NCBI RefSeq assembly: GCF_008579165.1
Contig: NZ_BKCN01000001.1
DNA length: 64,000 bases
Source of the DNA: Iodidimonas nitroreducens
GTDB taxonomy: Bacteria; Pseudomonadota; Alphaproteobacteria; Sphingomonadales; Rhodothalassiaceae
Strand: one strand, 5' to 3'
Shown: piece after piece, positions 38,530 to 48,700 of the stretch
Position numbering within the stretch: position 1 is the first letter of the stretch
Layout of the letters: every line of letters starts with the position of its first letter
Program-made: the position numbers and the translations under genes
The notes under the pieces: model-generated
Database searches by the model: none
What the model was told of the DNA's origin: nothing
The model's input: the letters and a program-made list of their open reading frames with translations, nothing else

Positions 38530-38961
38530 GTGAACAGCGCGGCACAAAACGCACCCCAAAGAGCCATGCTGACGACCTTGCGCCAGCGTCGTGAATTTTT
38601 GCGGCTGGCCAGTCAGGGGCGCAAGGTGGCCATGCCCGGGTTGGTTTTGCAAGCGGCCCCCACCCTCGCGCAGAAAAAAACGGGCCTGCAGCCATCCGGC
38701 CAACACAACACGCCCCAACAAAACGCGCCCCAGATTCGTGTCGGTTTTACCGCCAGCAAAAAGGTTGGCAATGCCGTGGCGCGCAATCGGGCCAAGCGCA
38801 GATTGCGGGCGCTGGCAGCCGATATTATTGGCAGGCACGGCCAGAAGGGCACTGATTATGTGCTGATCGCGCGTGCCCAAACCAATGAGCGCAAGCTTGC
38901 GGATTTACAAAAAGATTTGTGCATGGCCCTTTCAAAGCTATCTTTATGGAGGGATGAATGA
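38530..38961 (+). CDS. rnpA: Ribonuclease P protein component
   Basis: RnpA is the protein subunit of RNase P, which trims tRNA 5' ends. The family motif KKVGNAVARNRAKRRLRAL is complete, as is the leading RQRREFLRLASQGRK. Between them lies an unusual Gln/Asn/Pro-rich insertion (residues about 50-68). GTG 38530 follows AAGGATG; ATG 38566 (MLTTLRQRREF) is also possible and gives 131 residues. The stop overlaps the yidD start (ATGA). Confidence 0.93.
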   Translation: MNSAAQNAPQRAMLTTLRQRREFLRLASQGRKVAMPGLVLQAAPTLAQKKTGLQPSGQHNTPQQNAPQIRVGFTASKKVGNAVARNRAKRRLRALAADIIGRHGQKGTDYVLIARAQTNERKLADLQKDLCMALSKLSLWRDE

Positions 38962-39284
38962 GCCTGCTCAGCCATTTTCTGATCTTTTTGGTCCGCGCCT
39001 ATCAGCTTGTTTTGTCGCCCTTTTTGGGGCCATCCTGCCGCTATCAGCCTACTTGTTCTTCTTATGCCCGGGATGCCATCCATCGATATGGTGGACTGAA
39101 GGGGGGATGGATGGCTATAAGGCGCATCAGCCGTTGTCATCCCTTGGGTGGCTATGGATATGATCCGGTTCCCGATGTGCCCTGTGGCCATGATCATCAA
39201 AAGGGTGCGCATCAACCCGACGATGCCAATCTGCCTGTTGCCTGCCCGGAAAAGACCGGGCCGCAGGCTGTGAAACGCCAGTGA
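38958..39284 (+). CDS. yidD: Membrane protein insertion efficiency factor YidD
   Basis: This 108-residue small membrane-associated protein carries the YidD signature YQLVLSPFLGPSCRYQPTCSSYARDAI followed by HPLGGYGYDPVP. It assists YidC-dependent insertion. It has a hydrophilic C-terminal tail of about 30 residues. It is flanked by rnpA and yidC, the canonical order. Confidence 0.96.
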   Translation: MSLLSHFLIFLVRAYQLVLSPFLGPSCRYQPTCSSYARDAIHRYGGLKGGWMAIRRISRCHPLGGYGYDPVPDVPCGHDHQKGAHQPDDANLPVACPEKTGPQAVKRQ

Positions 39285-39291
39285 GAGTTTT

Positions 39292-41073
39292 ATGAAAGAA
39301 CAGAAAAACCTGCTCATCGCGATGGGCCTGACCCTGCTGGTGCTGTTGGCATTCGATTATTTCTACGCCACGCCAGCCCGCGATGCGGCCCCCCTTTCCA
39401 CGGCGGAGCAAAGCCCGCAAACAGATCCGCAATCCGCCGGGACCAATGCGCAGGAAAGCGATCTTTTGCCGCAAACCCCCACTATTCAGGGCGGCGCTGG
39501 TCAGGGAAACACTGGCAATCCGGGCGTTTCCGGCCTTGCTGGCAATGGGATGAGCCGGGCGGATGCTTTGGCGCAATCAAAGCGGCTGTATCTGGAAACG
39601 CCAAGGCTCAAAGGCTCGATCGCGCTCACCGGCGGCTTTATCGATGATCTGACCTTGAAGGATTATGATACGGATGTGGGGAAAAAGGGCAGTCCGATTG
39701 TTCTGCTCAATCCCCTTAAAAGCAGTGATGCCTATTATGCGTCCTTTGGCTGGACAGCGCGCCCCGGCCTTGGGATCGATGTGCCCGATGCGAAGACCGT
39801 CTGGTCTACCAAGGAAACGATGCTCAGCCCCGATAATCCGGTCACGCTGCGCTGGACCAATGAACAGGGGCTGGAATTCAGCCGCCGCATTTCGGTGGAC
39901 AAGGATTTCATGTTCACCATCGAGCAGACCGTGCGCAATCCCAATGAAACCCCGGTGATGATGGCGCCTTATGGCCTGATCAGCCGACGTGGCGCACAGA
40001 TGGGTTCAAAATATTTCGTCATCCATGAAGGCCCCTTGGGGGTTCTGGATGGCTCTTTGCGTGAGATCGATTATGAGTCGCTGCGTGAGGATGGCCCATC
40101 TTTGTACGACAGCGTGGGCGGTTGGCTGGGGCTGACCGATAAATATTGGCTCACGGCCATCGTTCCCGAACAAAGCGTGCCCTTCAAAGGCCGCTTCATC
40201 CACAGCGCCACCGGATCGGGCCGCTATCAGGCGGATTATCTGGAAGAAGAAGTGGTGATCCCCTCCACGGGCGAGAAAACCGTGACCGTGCGGTTTTTTG
40301 CCGGGGCCAAAGAGGTGGATCTCATCGAACGCTATGAAAGCGCCTATGATATCAAGCTGTTTGATCGGGCCATTGATTGGGGCTGGTTCATTTTCCTGAC
40401 CAAGCCGATTTTTTATCTGCTTGATTTTCTCAATGGCCTGTTTGGCAGCTTTGCGGTGTCGATTCTGGTGCTCACCGTGATCGTTAAGGGCCTGTTTTTG
40501 CCCCTTGCCAATAAATCCTATGTTTCGATGAGCAAGATGAAGGCGGTGCAGCCAAAAATGAAGGCGCTGCAACAGCGCTACAAGGATGACAAACCGCGCC
40601 TGCAACAGGAAATGATGGAGCTTTACAAGAAGGAAAAGATCAATCCGCTGTCTGGCTGCCTGCCTATGCTGGCCCAGATTCCGGTCTTTTTCGCGCTTTA
40701 TAAAGTTTTGTTCGTGACCATTGAAATGCGCCATGAGCCGGGCTTTTTCTGGATCAAGGATCTGTCCGTTGCCGATCCTGTTCTGATCACCAATCTTTTT
40801 GGATTGATCCCATGGGAGCCAACAGGCTTTCTGGCGGTGGGGATCTGGCCGGTGATCATGGGCTTTGCGATGTTCTTCCAGATGCGGCTCAATCCCGCAG
40901 CCGGCGATCCCATCCAGCAGCGGGTGATGATGGCCATGCCCTTTGTTTTCGTGTTCATCATGGCCGCTTTCCCGGCTGGCCTTGTGATCTATTGGACATG
41001 GAACACCCTTTTGTCGGCGGCACAGCAATGGATGATCATGCGTCGGCACGGGGTGGCCAATCCTGCATCATGA
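39292..41073 (+). CDS. yidC: Membrane protein insertase YidC
   Basis: This 593-residue Oxa1/YidC insertase has an N-terminal TM (NLLIAMGLTLLVLLAFDYFY), a Gln/Thr-rich periplasmic linker and a large periplasmic beta-sandwich domain (about 90-350). The conserved five-TM insertase core (FLTKPIFYLLDFLNGLFGS, NPLSGCLPMLAQIPVFFALY) and the C-terminal IYWTWNTLLSAAQQW complete it. It inserts and folds inner-membrane proteins alone or with Sec. The stop overlaps the engB start (ATGA). Confidence 0.97.
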   Translation: MKEQKNLLIAMGLTLLVLLAFDYFYATPARDAAPLSTAEQSPQTDPQSAGTNAQESDLLPQTPTIQGGAGQGNTGNPGVSGLAGNGMSRADALAQSKRLYLETPRLKGSIALTGGFIDDLTLKDYDTDVGKKGSPIVLLNPLKSSDAYYASFGWTARPGLGIDVPDAKTVWSTKETMLSPDNPVTLRWTNEQGLEFSRRISVDKDFMFTIEQTVRNPNETPVMMAPYGLISRRGAQMGSKYFVIHEGPLGVLDGSLREIDYESLREDGPSLYDSVGGWLGLTDKYWLTAIVPEQSVPFKGRFIHSATGSGRYQADYLEEEVVIPSTGEKTVTVRFFAGAKEVDLIERYESAYDIKLFDRAIDWGWFIFLTKPIFYLLDFLNGLFGSFAVSILVLTVIVKGLFLPLANKSYVSMSKMKAVQPKMKALQQRYKDDKPRLQQEMMELYKKEKINPLSGCLPMLAQIPVFFALYKVLFVTIEMRHEPGFFWIKDLSVADPVLITNLFGLIPWEPTGFLAVGIWPVIMGFAMFFQMRLNPAAGDPIQQRVMMAMPFVFVFIMAAFPAGLVIYWTWNTLLSAAQQWMIMRRHGVANPAS

Positions 41074-41744
41074 CCGATCAGCCAGAACAGATCATCGAGG
41101 GCGAAAAACCAACGGATGAAGCATTGGAAAAAGGGCGGCTGTTATTCGCCGGGCCGTGCCAGTTTCTTCTGGGGGTTCCCGATATGGCGCATTTGCCTGC
41201 CCCCGGACATCCCGAACTGGCCTTTGCCGGGCGCTCCAATGTCGGCAAATCCTCGCTGATCAATGCTTTGACCGGGCGCAATACCCTTGCCCGCACATCC
41301 AATACCCCGGGGCGGACGCAGGAATTGAATTTCTTTCGGCTCGGCGTGGATCCCCGTCCGCTTATTCTGGTCGATCTGCCCGGCTATGGATATGCCAAGG
41401 TCACGCGTTCCAAGGTCAAGGCCTGGACAGGCACCATCCGCGATTATCTGCGGGGCCGCCAAACCCTGAAGCGGGTGATGGTGCTGATCGATTCGCGGCA
41501 TGGCATCAAGGACAATGACCGCGAGATCATGAAAATGCTGGATGAGGCTGCGGTTTCCTATCAGATCGTGCTGACCAAGCTTGATAAGCTGAGCCGCACC
41601 GATCAGTCACTGATCATCGACAAGGTCAATCAACAGGCGCGCGTTTTTGTAGCCTGCCATCCCCATATTCACGCCACATCCGCTGAAAAAGGGACGGGGA
41701 TCGCCGAATTGCGCGCTGATATTGCCCGCTTTTGCGAAGGCTGA
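41070..41744 (+). CDS. engB: Ribosome biogenesis GTPase YihA/EngB
   Basis: This 224-residue GTPase is needed for 50S assembly. G1 is FAGRSNVGKSSLINAL, the G2 region is RTSNTPGRTQEL, G3 is LVDLPGYGYAKV and G4 is LTKLDKLSR. Start 41070 overlaps the yidC stop. An upstream-extended reading from 40812 would overlap yidC deeply and is rejected. Confidence 0.96.
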   Translation: MTDQPEQIIEGEKPTDEALEKGRLLFAGPCQFLLGVPDMAHLPAPGHPELAFAGRSNVGKSSLINALTGRNTLARTSNTPGRTQELNFFRLGVDPRPLILVDLPGYGYAKVTRSKVKAWTGTIRDYLRGRQTLKRVMVLIDSRHGIKDNDREIMKMLDEAAVSYQIVLTKLDKLSRTDQSLIIDKVNQQARVFVACHPHIHATSAEKGTGIAELRADIARFCEG

Positions 41745-41783
41745 GCACAGCTTGCCCTCGCCATCTGCCTGACAGGAGCTTTC

Positions 41784-42710
41784 ATGAACGATCAGGATTT
41801 CAGCCAGATGCTGCAAGATAAAGCCGCCATCTTGTCGGAAGCTTTGCCTTATATGCGCCGCTATGCGGGGAAAACTTTTGTGGTCAAATATGGCGGCCAT
41901 GCCATGGGCGATGCGCAGATCGCCCAAAGTTTTGCGCAGGATATGGTGTTGCTGCGGCAGGTGGGCATCAATATCGTGGTGGTGCATGGGGGCGGGCCAC
42001 AGATCGGGGCCATGCTCGACCGCCTGAAAATCCAAAGCCGCTTTGTCGATGGCTTGCGCGTGACCGATGCCGCTACGGTGGAGGTGGTGGAAATGGTGCT
42101 TTCAGGCAGCATCAACAAAGGGTTGGTGGCCGCCATCAGCCATGCAGGGGGCATGGCGGTCGGGCTTTCGGGGAAGGATGGGGGCTTTGTCAGGGCGCGC
42201 GCGGTGCGCCGCAAAACGCGCCTGCCCGGCAGCGCTATCGAAGAGGTGCTTGATCTGGGATTCGTGGGCGAGCCCGAACAGGTGGATGGGGCCATTCTCA
42301 GCCGGTTTATCGCCTCGGGCCTTATTCCGGTGATCGCCCCTATCGGCCTTGGCGAAAAGGGCGAAACCTTTAATATCAATGCCGATACCATGGCGGGCGC
42401 GGTGGCGCAGGCTTTGGGGGCGGAGCGTTTTTTGCTGCTCACTGATGTGCAGGGCATATTGGATGCCCAGCAGCAGCATATCCCTGAAATTTCCCATGAT
42501 GATGCCCGCGCTTTGATTGCCTCGGGCACCATCAGCGGCGGCATGATCCCCAAAGTTGAAACCTGCCTTTCGGCGGTGGAAAACGGGGTGGCGGCAGCGG
42601 TCATCATGAATGGCCGGGTGCCCCATGCGTCCTTGCTGGAAATTTTCACGGAACGCGGCGTTGGCACCCTGATCAGAGCACCGAAGACTAACGAATCTCG
42701 TGTCAGTTGA
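41784..42710 (+). CDS. argB: Acetylglutamate kinase
   Basis: This 308-residue kinase is the second enzyme of arginine biosynthesis. The N-terminal FVVKYGGHAMGD, the GG pair (VVHGGGPQIGAMLDRL), and the nucleotide-binding NINADTMAGAVAQAL and GGMIPKVETCL segments are present. The N-terminal extension of about 30 residues fits the arginine-sensitive hexameric class (inference). AGGAG precedes the ATG. In many Alphaproteobacteria argB follows engB, as here. Confidence 0.97.
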   Translation: MNDQDFSQMLQDKAAILSEALPYMRRYAGKTFVVKYGGHAMGDAQIAQSFAQDMVLLRQVGINIVVVHGGGPQIGAMLDRLKIQSRFVDGLRVTDAATVEVVEMVLSGSINKGLVAAISHAGGMAVGLSGKDGGFVRARAVRRKTRLPGSAIEEVLDLGFVGEPEQVDGAILSRFIASGLIPVIAPIGLGEKGETFNINADTMAGAVAQALGAERFLLLTDVQGILDAQQQHIPEISHDDARALIASGTISGGMIPKVETCLSAVENGVAAAVIMNGRVPHASLLEIFTERGVGTLIRAPKTNESRVS

Positions 42711-42774
42711 GCGCACGCACTGATCGCGCATTGGTGATTGGAGCCTGCTTGTTGCATGTGCTTATAGTCGGCTC

Positions 42775-43518
42775 ATGTTGAAATACTGGATTGCATCACT
42801 GTTTTTGTTTCTGGCTCTGCCTGTCCATGCCCAAGAGGGGCAGACGGCGGACCGTTTGACTGTTGTTGAGCTGTTTTCCAGCCAAGGCTGCCCTAATTGC
42901 CCCCCTGCCTATAAGCTTTTATCCGATATCAGCAAAGAAGATGGCATTCTTGCCCTGAATTGGCCTGTTGATTATTGGGATTATCTGGGCTGGAGAGATG
43001 ATCATGCCCGCCGGGCCTATTCCGATCATCAGCGGGCCTATAATCAGCGCTTGGGTGAGCCGGGTGTTTACACGCCGCAAATGGTGATCGATGGCCGCCT
43101 TGAAACGGTTGGATCGCGGCGGAAAGCGGTGGTCCAGAAAATCGGTCAGGCGCGGGATCTCGCCCGTCAGAATATCGATGTCACCTTGCAGGAATCCGAA
43201 GAAGCCTGCTTCATCACCTTGCCGGATCTGGAAAACGATGAGCGCAAAATTTTCGTGCGCGCGGTTTTCTATCGCACGGAAACCATTGCTGCCATCAGCC
43301 GCGGCGATAATGAAGGCAAAACCCTCAATCTGACCAATCTGGTGCGGGCTTCGCTGGATTTGGGCCCTTGGTCGGGGGATAAAGAAATTCTGAGCGTGCC
43401 CATGATCAAAGCCACCGAATCGGGTGCCGATCATATGGCGGTCATTTTGCATGCCGATGATGAAAATGGCCCGATCATAGGGGCGGCCCGCATCCGCCTC
43501 TCCAGCGCAGGCGTTTAA
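42775..43518 (+). CDS. Secreted DUF1223 protein, thioredoxin-like
   Basis: This 247-residue protein has a signal peptide (YWIASLFLFLALPVHA) and the DUF1223 signature TVVELFSSQGCPNCPPAYKLL with a CxxC pair. WPVDYWDYLGWRD and YTPQMVIDGR follow. The fold is thioredoxin-like and periplasmic. Biochemical function is not established for the family. It stands between argB and a ZIP transporter. Confidence 0.9.
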   Translation: MLKYWIASLFLFLALPVHAQEGQTADRLTVVELFSSQGCPNCPPAYKLLSDISKEDGILALNWPVDYWDYLGWRDDHARRAYSDHQRAYNQRLGEPGVYTPQMVIDGRLETVGSRRKAVVQKIGQARDLARQNIDVTLQESEEACFITLPDLENDERKIFVRAVFYRTETIAAISRGDNEGKTLNLTNLVRASLDLGPWSGDKEILSVPMIKATESGADHMAVILHADDENGPIIGAARIRLSSAGV

Positions 43519-43676
43519 TCCGCTCTTTTTAGGGTCAGAATGTCTGTCATTCTCGGCCTTTAGCCTTTTTCGGCTCCAGAATTTATCAGCCCCTATTGTT
43601 TGCTGGTATTTTACAGTTTGGGATGCTAGACCCGGCAATCGTTACTTTATAACGTTTTGTGCGGAGACTGCCGATC

Positions 43677-44408
43677 ATGGCGCCTTTCCCATCTGCCTTG
43701 CTTTTCAGCCTGATCGCCGCCTTTGGCAGCCTGTGCGGCCTGGCTGTAATCCGCCATTATGAGAATTGGGGCCAGAAAAACAGTGTGCTTTTCGCCGCCT
43801 TTGCTGCGGGCATTTTGCTAAGCGCGGCTTTTTTGCAGATGATCCCCCATGCGATGTTTGCCGCCCCCCGGCTTGCCCCGATCGCCCTGATGCTCGGCTA
43901 TCTGGCTTTATATGTCATTGGGCTTGCGACCAGCCGCAAAGATCATGCAAGCCATATGGACAAGCGCGCCATAGCCCTGATCCCCGTGATTGGCATTGCC
44001 ATTCATTCCTTTGTTGATGGTCTGGCTTATTCGGTCTCTTTTTCCATTGATCAGCATACCGGCATGATGGCGGTGATGGGGCTGATCTTGCATGAATTTC
44101 CTGAAAGCATCATGGCGTTCGTCCTGCTTTTGCGCGGTGGCTTTCCTGTGCAACGGGCCCTTTTTCTTGCTTTTCTGGCCTCAACCCTCACCACGCCTTT
44201 GGGGATGCTGATCAGCTTTCCTTTCGTCTCCATGCTGGATGGCCCGCTTTTGGGGGCGCTTTTGGCTGCTACGGCGGGGGCTTTGATCTTTGTGGCCGCC
44301 TCGCATCTGGTGCCCAATATCGAACATGATCGCCGCCAGAAAACCGGGATCTTTTTTTTCGCGGGGATTTTATTCACCGCTATTCTACAACTCACGCATC
44401 TCATTTGA
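43677..44408 (+). CDS. ZIP-family divalent metal transporter
   Basis: This 243-residue polytopic protein has about eight TM helices. The metal-binding helices carry IAIHSFVDGLAYSVS and LILHEFPESIMAF, the ZIP hallmarks. It most likely imports Zn(II) or a similar cation. Start 43677 follows GGAG; GTG 43659 is an alternative. It has no adjacent metal regulator. Confidence 0.88.
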   Translation: MAPFPSALLFSLIAAFGSLCGLAVIRHYENWGQKNSVLFAAFAAGILLSAAFLQMIPHAMFAAPRLAPIALMLGYLALYVIGLATSRKDHASHMDKRAIALIPVIGIAIHSFVDGLAYSVSFSIDQHTGMMAVMGLILHEFPESIMAFVLLLRGGFPVQRALFLAFLASTLTTPLGMLISFPFVSMLDGPLLGALLAATAGALIFVAASHLVPNIEHDRRQKTGIFFFAGILFTAILQLTHLI

Positions 44409-44440
44409 TTGACAGTCTATATATATCCATGTGATATAAA
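44409..44440 (+). promoter_or_regulatory. Candidate promoter of the RND efflux operon
   Basis: TTGACA at 44409-44414 and an AT-rich TATAAA at 44435-44440 lie about 75 bases before the adaptor gene. The spacing of 20 is longer than ideal; GATATA at 44433 gives 18. A TGACAGT sequence occurs twice (44410 and 44443) and could be part of an operator. Confidence 0.35.
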
Positions 44441-44515
44441 AACTGACAGTGACAAACGGGCAAAGACCCGGCGCATCGATATAAAAAAACGATGACGCAG
44501 CGAGGAGCGCGAGAC

Positions 44516-45712
44516 ATGCGGAAATTTTTGATCGTCATGACGCCGATTTTGATTATCGGCGCGGCCATAGCCGGTTTTGCAATTTTGCAAGCCACCCAGC
44601 CTCTGCCTGAGAAGGCGGATGAACCGGAAATGCGTCCCACCAGCCTTCATGTCGTGCCGGTGGAGCAGAAAACCATCACCTTGATGGTCGAAACACAGGG
44701 GACTGTGGCATCAAAAACCGAGATCGATCTGGTCGCCCAGGTTGGCGGCAAGATCATCGCGGTGTCGCCGGCCTTTGCCGGGGGTGGCATTTTCAAGGCG
44801 GGCGAAACCCTTTTGCAGATCGAGCCGGCGGATTATGAATATGCGGTGATCCAGGCCAAAGCCCGGATTGCCGATCAGGCTCTTATTCTGGCGCAGGAAG
44901 AAGCCCGGGCCGAAGTGGCGCGCAAGCAGTGGAATTGGGATGAAGTGACCGATAAGCCCACCGCCCTTGCTTTGAAAGAGCCGAATGTGGCCCAGGCCCG
45001 GGCCAATCTGGCATCGGCACAGGCGCAGCTTGATCGCGCCGAGCTTGATCTGGCACGGACAAAGATTTCCGCCCCCTTCAATGGCCGGGTGCGGACAAAA
45101 AATGCCGATCTGGGGCAATATATCAGCCCCGGCAGCACTTTGGGTCAGGTCTTTTCCACCGATATGGTCGAGGTTCGCCTGCCCCTCACCGATCGGCAGA
45201 TGGCCGAGCTTGATCTGCCCATCGCCTATGAAGCCAGAAGCTATGAAACCGCCCCGATGGTGATGCTGAGCGCAGTTCTGGCGGGAAAAAGCCATCAATG
45301 GACCGGGCGGCTGATGCGGACCGATGCCGCCATCGAGCAATCAACCCGCCTGTTTCATGCCATCGCCCAGGTACGCGATCCTTATGGGGCGGGCAGTTCC
45401 GATGGCGTGCCTTTGCCGGTGGGTTTGTTCGTTGATGCCAAAATCGAAGGCAGCACCCTTAAAGATGGTCTCAGTATTCCCCGGGCCGCCTTGCGCAATG
45501 CGGATGAGGTTTATGTTGTCACGGAAAACAACAGCTTATCGATCCGGCAGGTTGAGGTTATCTCGGCAGATAGCACGCGCGTGGTGATCGGCAAGGGCCT
45601 CGCAGCCGGAGAGCAGGTGGTGATTTCACCCGTGCAGGCCGTGCGAGAGGGCATGCCGGTTAATCCTTTGACATCATCTTCGGTTGAAACCATCGCCGTC
45701 GCGGCGGAATGA
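44516..45712 (+). CDS. RND efflux periplasmic adaptor (membrane fusion protein)
   Basis: This 398-residue adaptor has an N-terminal anchor (FLIVMTPILIIGAAIAGFAIL), a biotinyl-lipoyl-like domain (VASKTEIDLVAQVGGKIIAV), a helical hairpin (QARANLASAQAQLDRAELDL), a beta-barrel domain and a membrane-proximal domain ending in GMPVNPL. It links the inner-membrane pump encoded next to an outer-membrane channel, which is not in the window. Start 44516 follows CGAGGAG. Confidence 0.92.
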   Translation: MRKFLIVMTPILIIGAAIAGFAILQATQPLPEKADEPEMRPTSLHVVPVEQKTITLMVETQGTVASKTEIDLVAQVGGKIIAVSPAFAGGGIFKAGETLLQIEPADYEYAVIQAKARIADQALILAQEEARAEVARKQWNWDEVTDKPTALALKEPNVAQARANLASAQAQLDRAELDLARTKISAPFNGRVRTKNADLGQYISPGSTLGQVFSTDMVEVRLPLTDRQMAELDLPIAYEARSYETAPMVMLSAVLAGKSHQWTGRLMRTDAAIEQSTRLFHAIAQVRDPYGAGSSDGVPLPVGLFVDAKIEGSTLKDGLSIPRAALRNADEVYVVTENNSLSIRQVEVISADSTRVVIGKGLAAGEQVVISPVQAVREGMPVNPLTSSSVETIAVAAE

Positions 45713-45725
45713 ACAAGAGATCATC

Positions 45726-48700
45726 ATGAACGCTTTGATAGCCTGGTGGGCAAGAAACACCGTTGCGGCCAATCTTTTGATGATGGGGATTTTGATTGCC
45801 GGGATTATGTCTTTCATCAGCATGGAACGCGAAGTCTGGCCGACATTCCGGGTGAATTGGGTCGAGATCACCGTGAGCTGGCCCGGTGCCGCCCCCCAAG
45901 AGGTTGAAGAACAAATTATTTTACACATCGAGGAATCGCTGGCCGATCTCGACAATGTGGATCGGGTGCGCTCCACCGCCTATGAGGGATTAGCGACCCT
46001 TTATATCGAGGCGGATCGCAGCATCAATATGGATCGCTTCATCAATGATGTGAAATTGCGGGTGGATGGAATTGCATCTTTGCCCCGGGATATCGAGCCG
46101 CCCCGGGTGCGGGAATTGCTGACCCGTAATGAATTGATCAGAATTGGCGTCAGCGGCGATGTTGATGAGCGTATTCTGACCAGAACCGCCGAAAAAGTGC
46201 GCGATGAGGTGGCCCTGCTGCCCGGCGTTTCGATTGTCACGCTGTTTGGCCAGCGCTCGGAAGAAGTTTCGATCGAATTGTCGGAAAATGCCTTGCGCCG
46301 CTATGGCCTGAGCTTTGATGAAGTGACCAGCGCCATCCGCGCCAGTTCGATCAATCTATCGGCAGGAAGCGTGCGCACCAGCACCGGCGATGTGCAGCTT
46401 CGCGCCCGCAATCTGGCCGATGACCAGACCGATTTCAACAAGATCATCATCCGGCAAACCCCCGATGGGGGCACCATTAGGCTGGGGGATGTGGCGCGCG
46501 TGATCGATGGCTTTGAAGATGTTAATCTGCAGGCCAGCCTGAATGGTGAACGCGCCATTCTGGTGCAGGTGATGACCGCCGAAGAAATGAATGTGGTGGT
46601 TACCTCGCAATCTGTCAGGAAATATCTGGAAACCGCACAGGAACGCATGCCCGAAGGGGTGTCGCTCATCCTCTATGCTGATGAATCCAAAGCCTATTAT
46701 GATCGCATGGAAACCATTTCAAAATCCGCCTTCTATGGGCTTTTATTGGTTTTTGCGGTTTTGATCCTGAGTTTGCGGCCCAAGGTTGCTTTGTGGGTCA
46801 CGATGGGGATCGCCACGGCCTATGCCGGCGCCTTCATCTTTTTGCCGGCCAATGATGTATCCCTCAATTTCCTGTCGCTCTTTGCTTTTCTGCTGGTCAT
46901 CGGGGTGGTGGTGGATGATGCCATCGTGGTGGGCGAAAATATCCATGAAGAAACCGAACGCACCGGCGGCGGTGTGGATGCGGCCATTCTGGGTACTCAA
47001 TTGGTCGCCAAGCCGGTGATCTATGCCGTAGCCACCACCATGATCGTTTTTGCGCCCTGGTTGTTTCTGTCTGGTTTGGAGGTTGAATTTACCCGGCATA
47101 TCTCGATCATCGTGATTGCCGCTTTGAGCTTTTCCCTGATCGAAGCCCTGTTCATTCTGCCCGCCCATCTCAGCCATCTGAAGGCGCAGAAAACGGAAGG
47201 GCGCTTTGGCCGGTTCCAGAAAAAAATCGCCCAATCCATCACTCGCTTTGCCCAAGGCACTTATCGACGCTGGCTGTTTGCGGCGGTGCGCCGCCGCGGC
47301 GTCACGGCCAGCATCTTTCTGGCTCTGTTCATTCTGGCCATTGGCGTTTCATCCACATCATGGCTGAAATTCAGCTTCAATCCCGATGTTGAATCCGAAC
47401 AAATCTCGGTTGATGTGACCTTGCCTGAAGGCACGCCGTTCAATCGGGCATTGGAAATTCTGGGGCAATTGCAAAAAGCTGAAAAAGCTCTGGAAGCCGA
47501 AGCCAATGAACGCATGGATGGCGCGGGCAAGCTGATTGAAAACTGGTACACCCGCGCCCGGCAGAATTCGGTTCTCGCCCTTGTGCGTCTGGCTCCCGCC
47601 GAGCAGCGCGATCTATCTGCCAAAGAGGCGGCTGATCGGTTGCGCGAATTGATCGGCGAGATCCCGGATGCTGAAAATCTTGAGATCAACTATACCCTTA
47701 ATCAAAACCAGCCGGAAATCGAACTGGCGATCAATCATCCCGATATGGATGTTCTGCGCGCGGCGGTGGCGGATTTGAAAGCCCATCTCAGCACCTATGA
47801 TACGGTGTTCAATATTCGCGATTCTCTGCAAACTGCGATGGAAGAGCTGCGCTTCAGCTTGAAGCCCGGCGCCCGCGAGCTTGGATTTTCTCTGGCCGAA
47901 GTGGCGCGGCAGGTGCGCCAGGCCTATTATGGCGAAGAAGTGCAGCGCCTGCCTCGGGAAGGCTCGGATGTCCGGGTTTTTGTTCGCTATCCAAAGGATG
48001 AACGGCAATCTCTTGAAAGCCTGTCGGATTTCCGCCTGCGCAATGCCGAAGGGCTGGAGGTTCCGCTTTTGAGCGTGGCGGATCTGCATTATCAGCCGGG
48101 GATCAAGCGCATTGATCGCCGCGAACGCCAAAGATCGGCGGTGATCAGTGCTGAATTGTCATCGGATATGCGCGAGCAGATCTATGGCGAACTGCGCAAG
48201 GATTTTTATCCGGCATGGGAAAAGCGCTATCCCGGGGTCAGCCGTGGGGAGATCGGTTCGGCTGAAGGTCAGGCAAAATTCATGGCCGAGATTCTCAGCC
48301 TTGAAGGCATTGCACTTTTTGCCATGTATGCCCTGATTGCTGTGGCTTTTCGCTCTTATTTCCTGCCCCTTCTGGTGATGACCGCCATCCCCTTTGGCTT
48401 TGTGGGGGCGGTTTTGGGGCATCTGCTGTTTGATATGCCGATCACCTTATTTTCCTATTTCGGGCTGGCCGCCGCCGCTGGGGTGGTGGTCAATGATAAT
48501 CTGGTGCTGGTGGATTATATCGGTCGCCTGCGCGAAAAGGGAATGGGGGCGATGGATGCTTTGGTTGAAGCCGGGGTGGCCCGCTTCCGCCCCATTCTGC
48601 TCACCTCGATTACCACCTTTGTCGGTCTTATCCCGATGATGGCGGAACGCTCAACGCAGGCTCAATTCCTGAAGCCCACGGTGGTTGCCCTGTCTTTTGG

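Noticed and set aside
40812..41069. N-terminal extension of EngB by 86 residues
   Set aside because: It lies wholly inside yidC in another frame; the ATGA overlap start at 41070 gives the standard protein.
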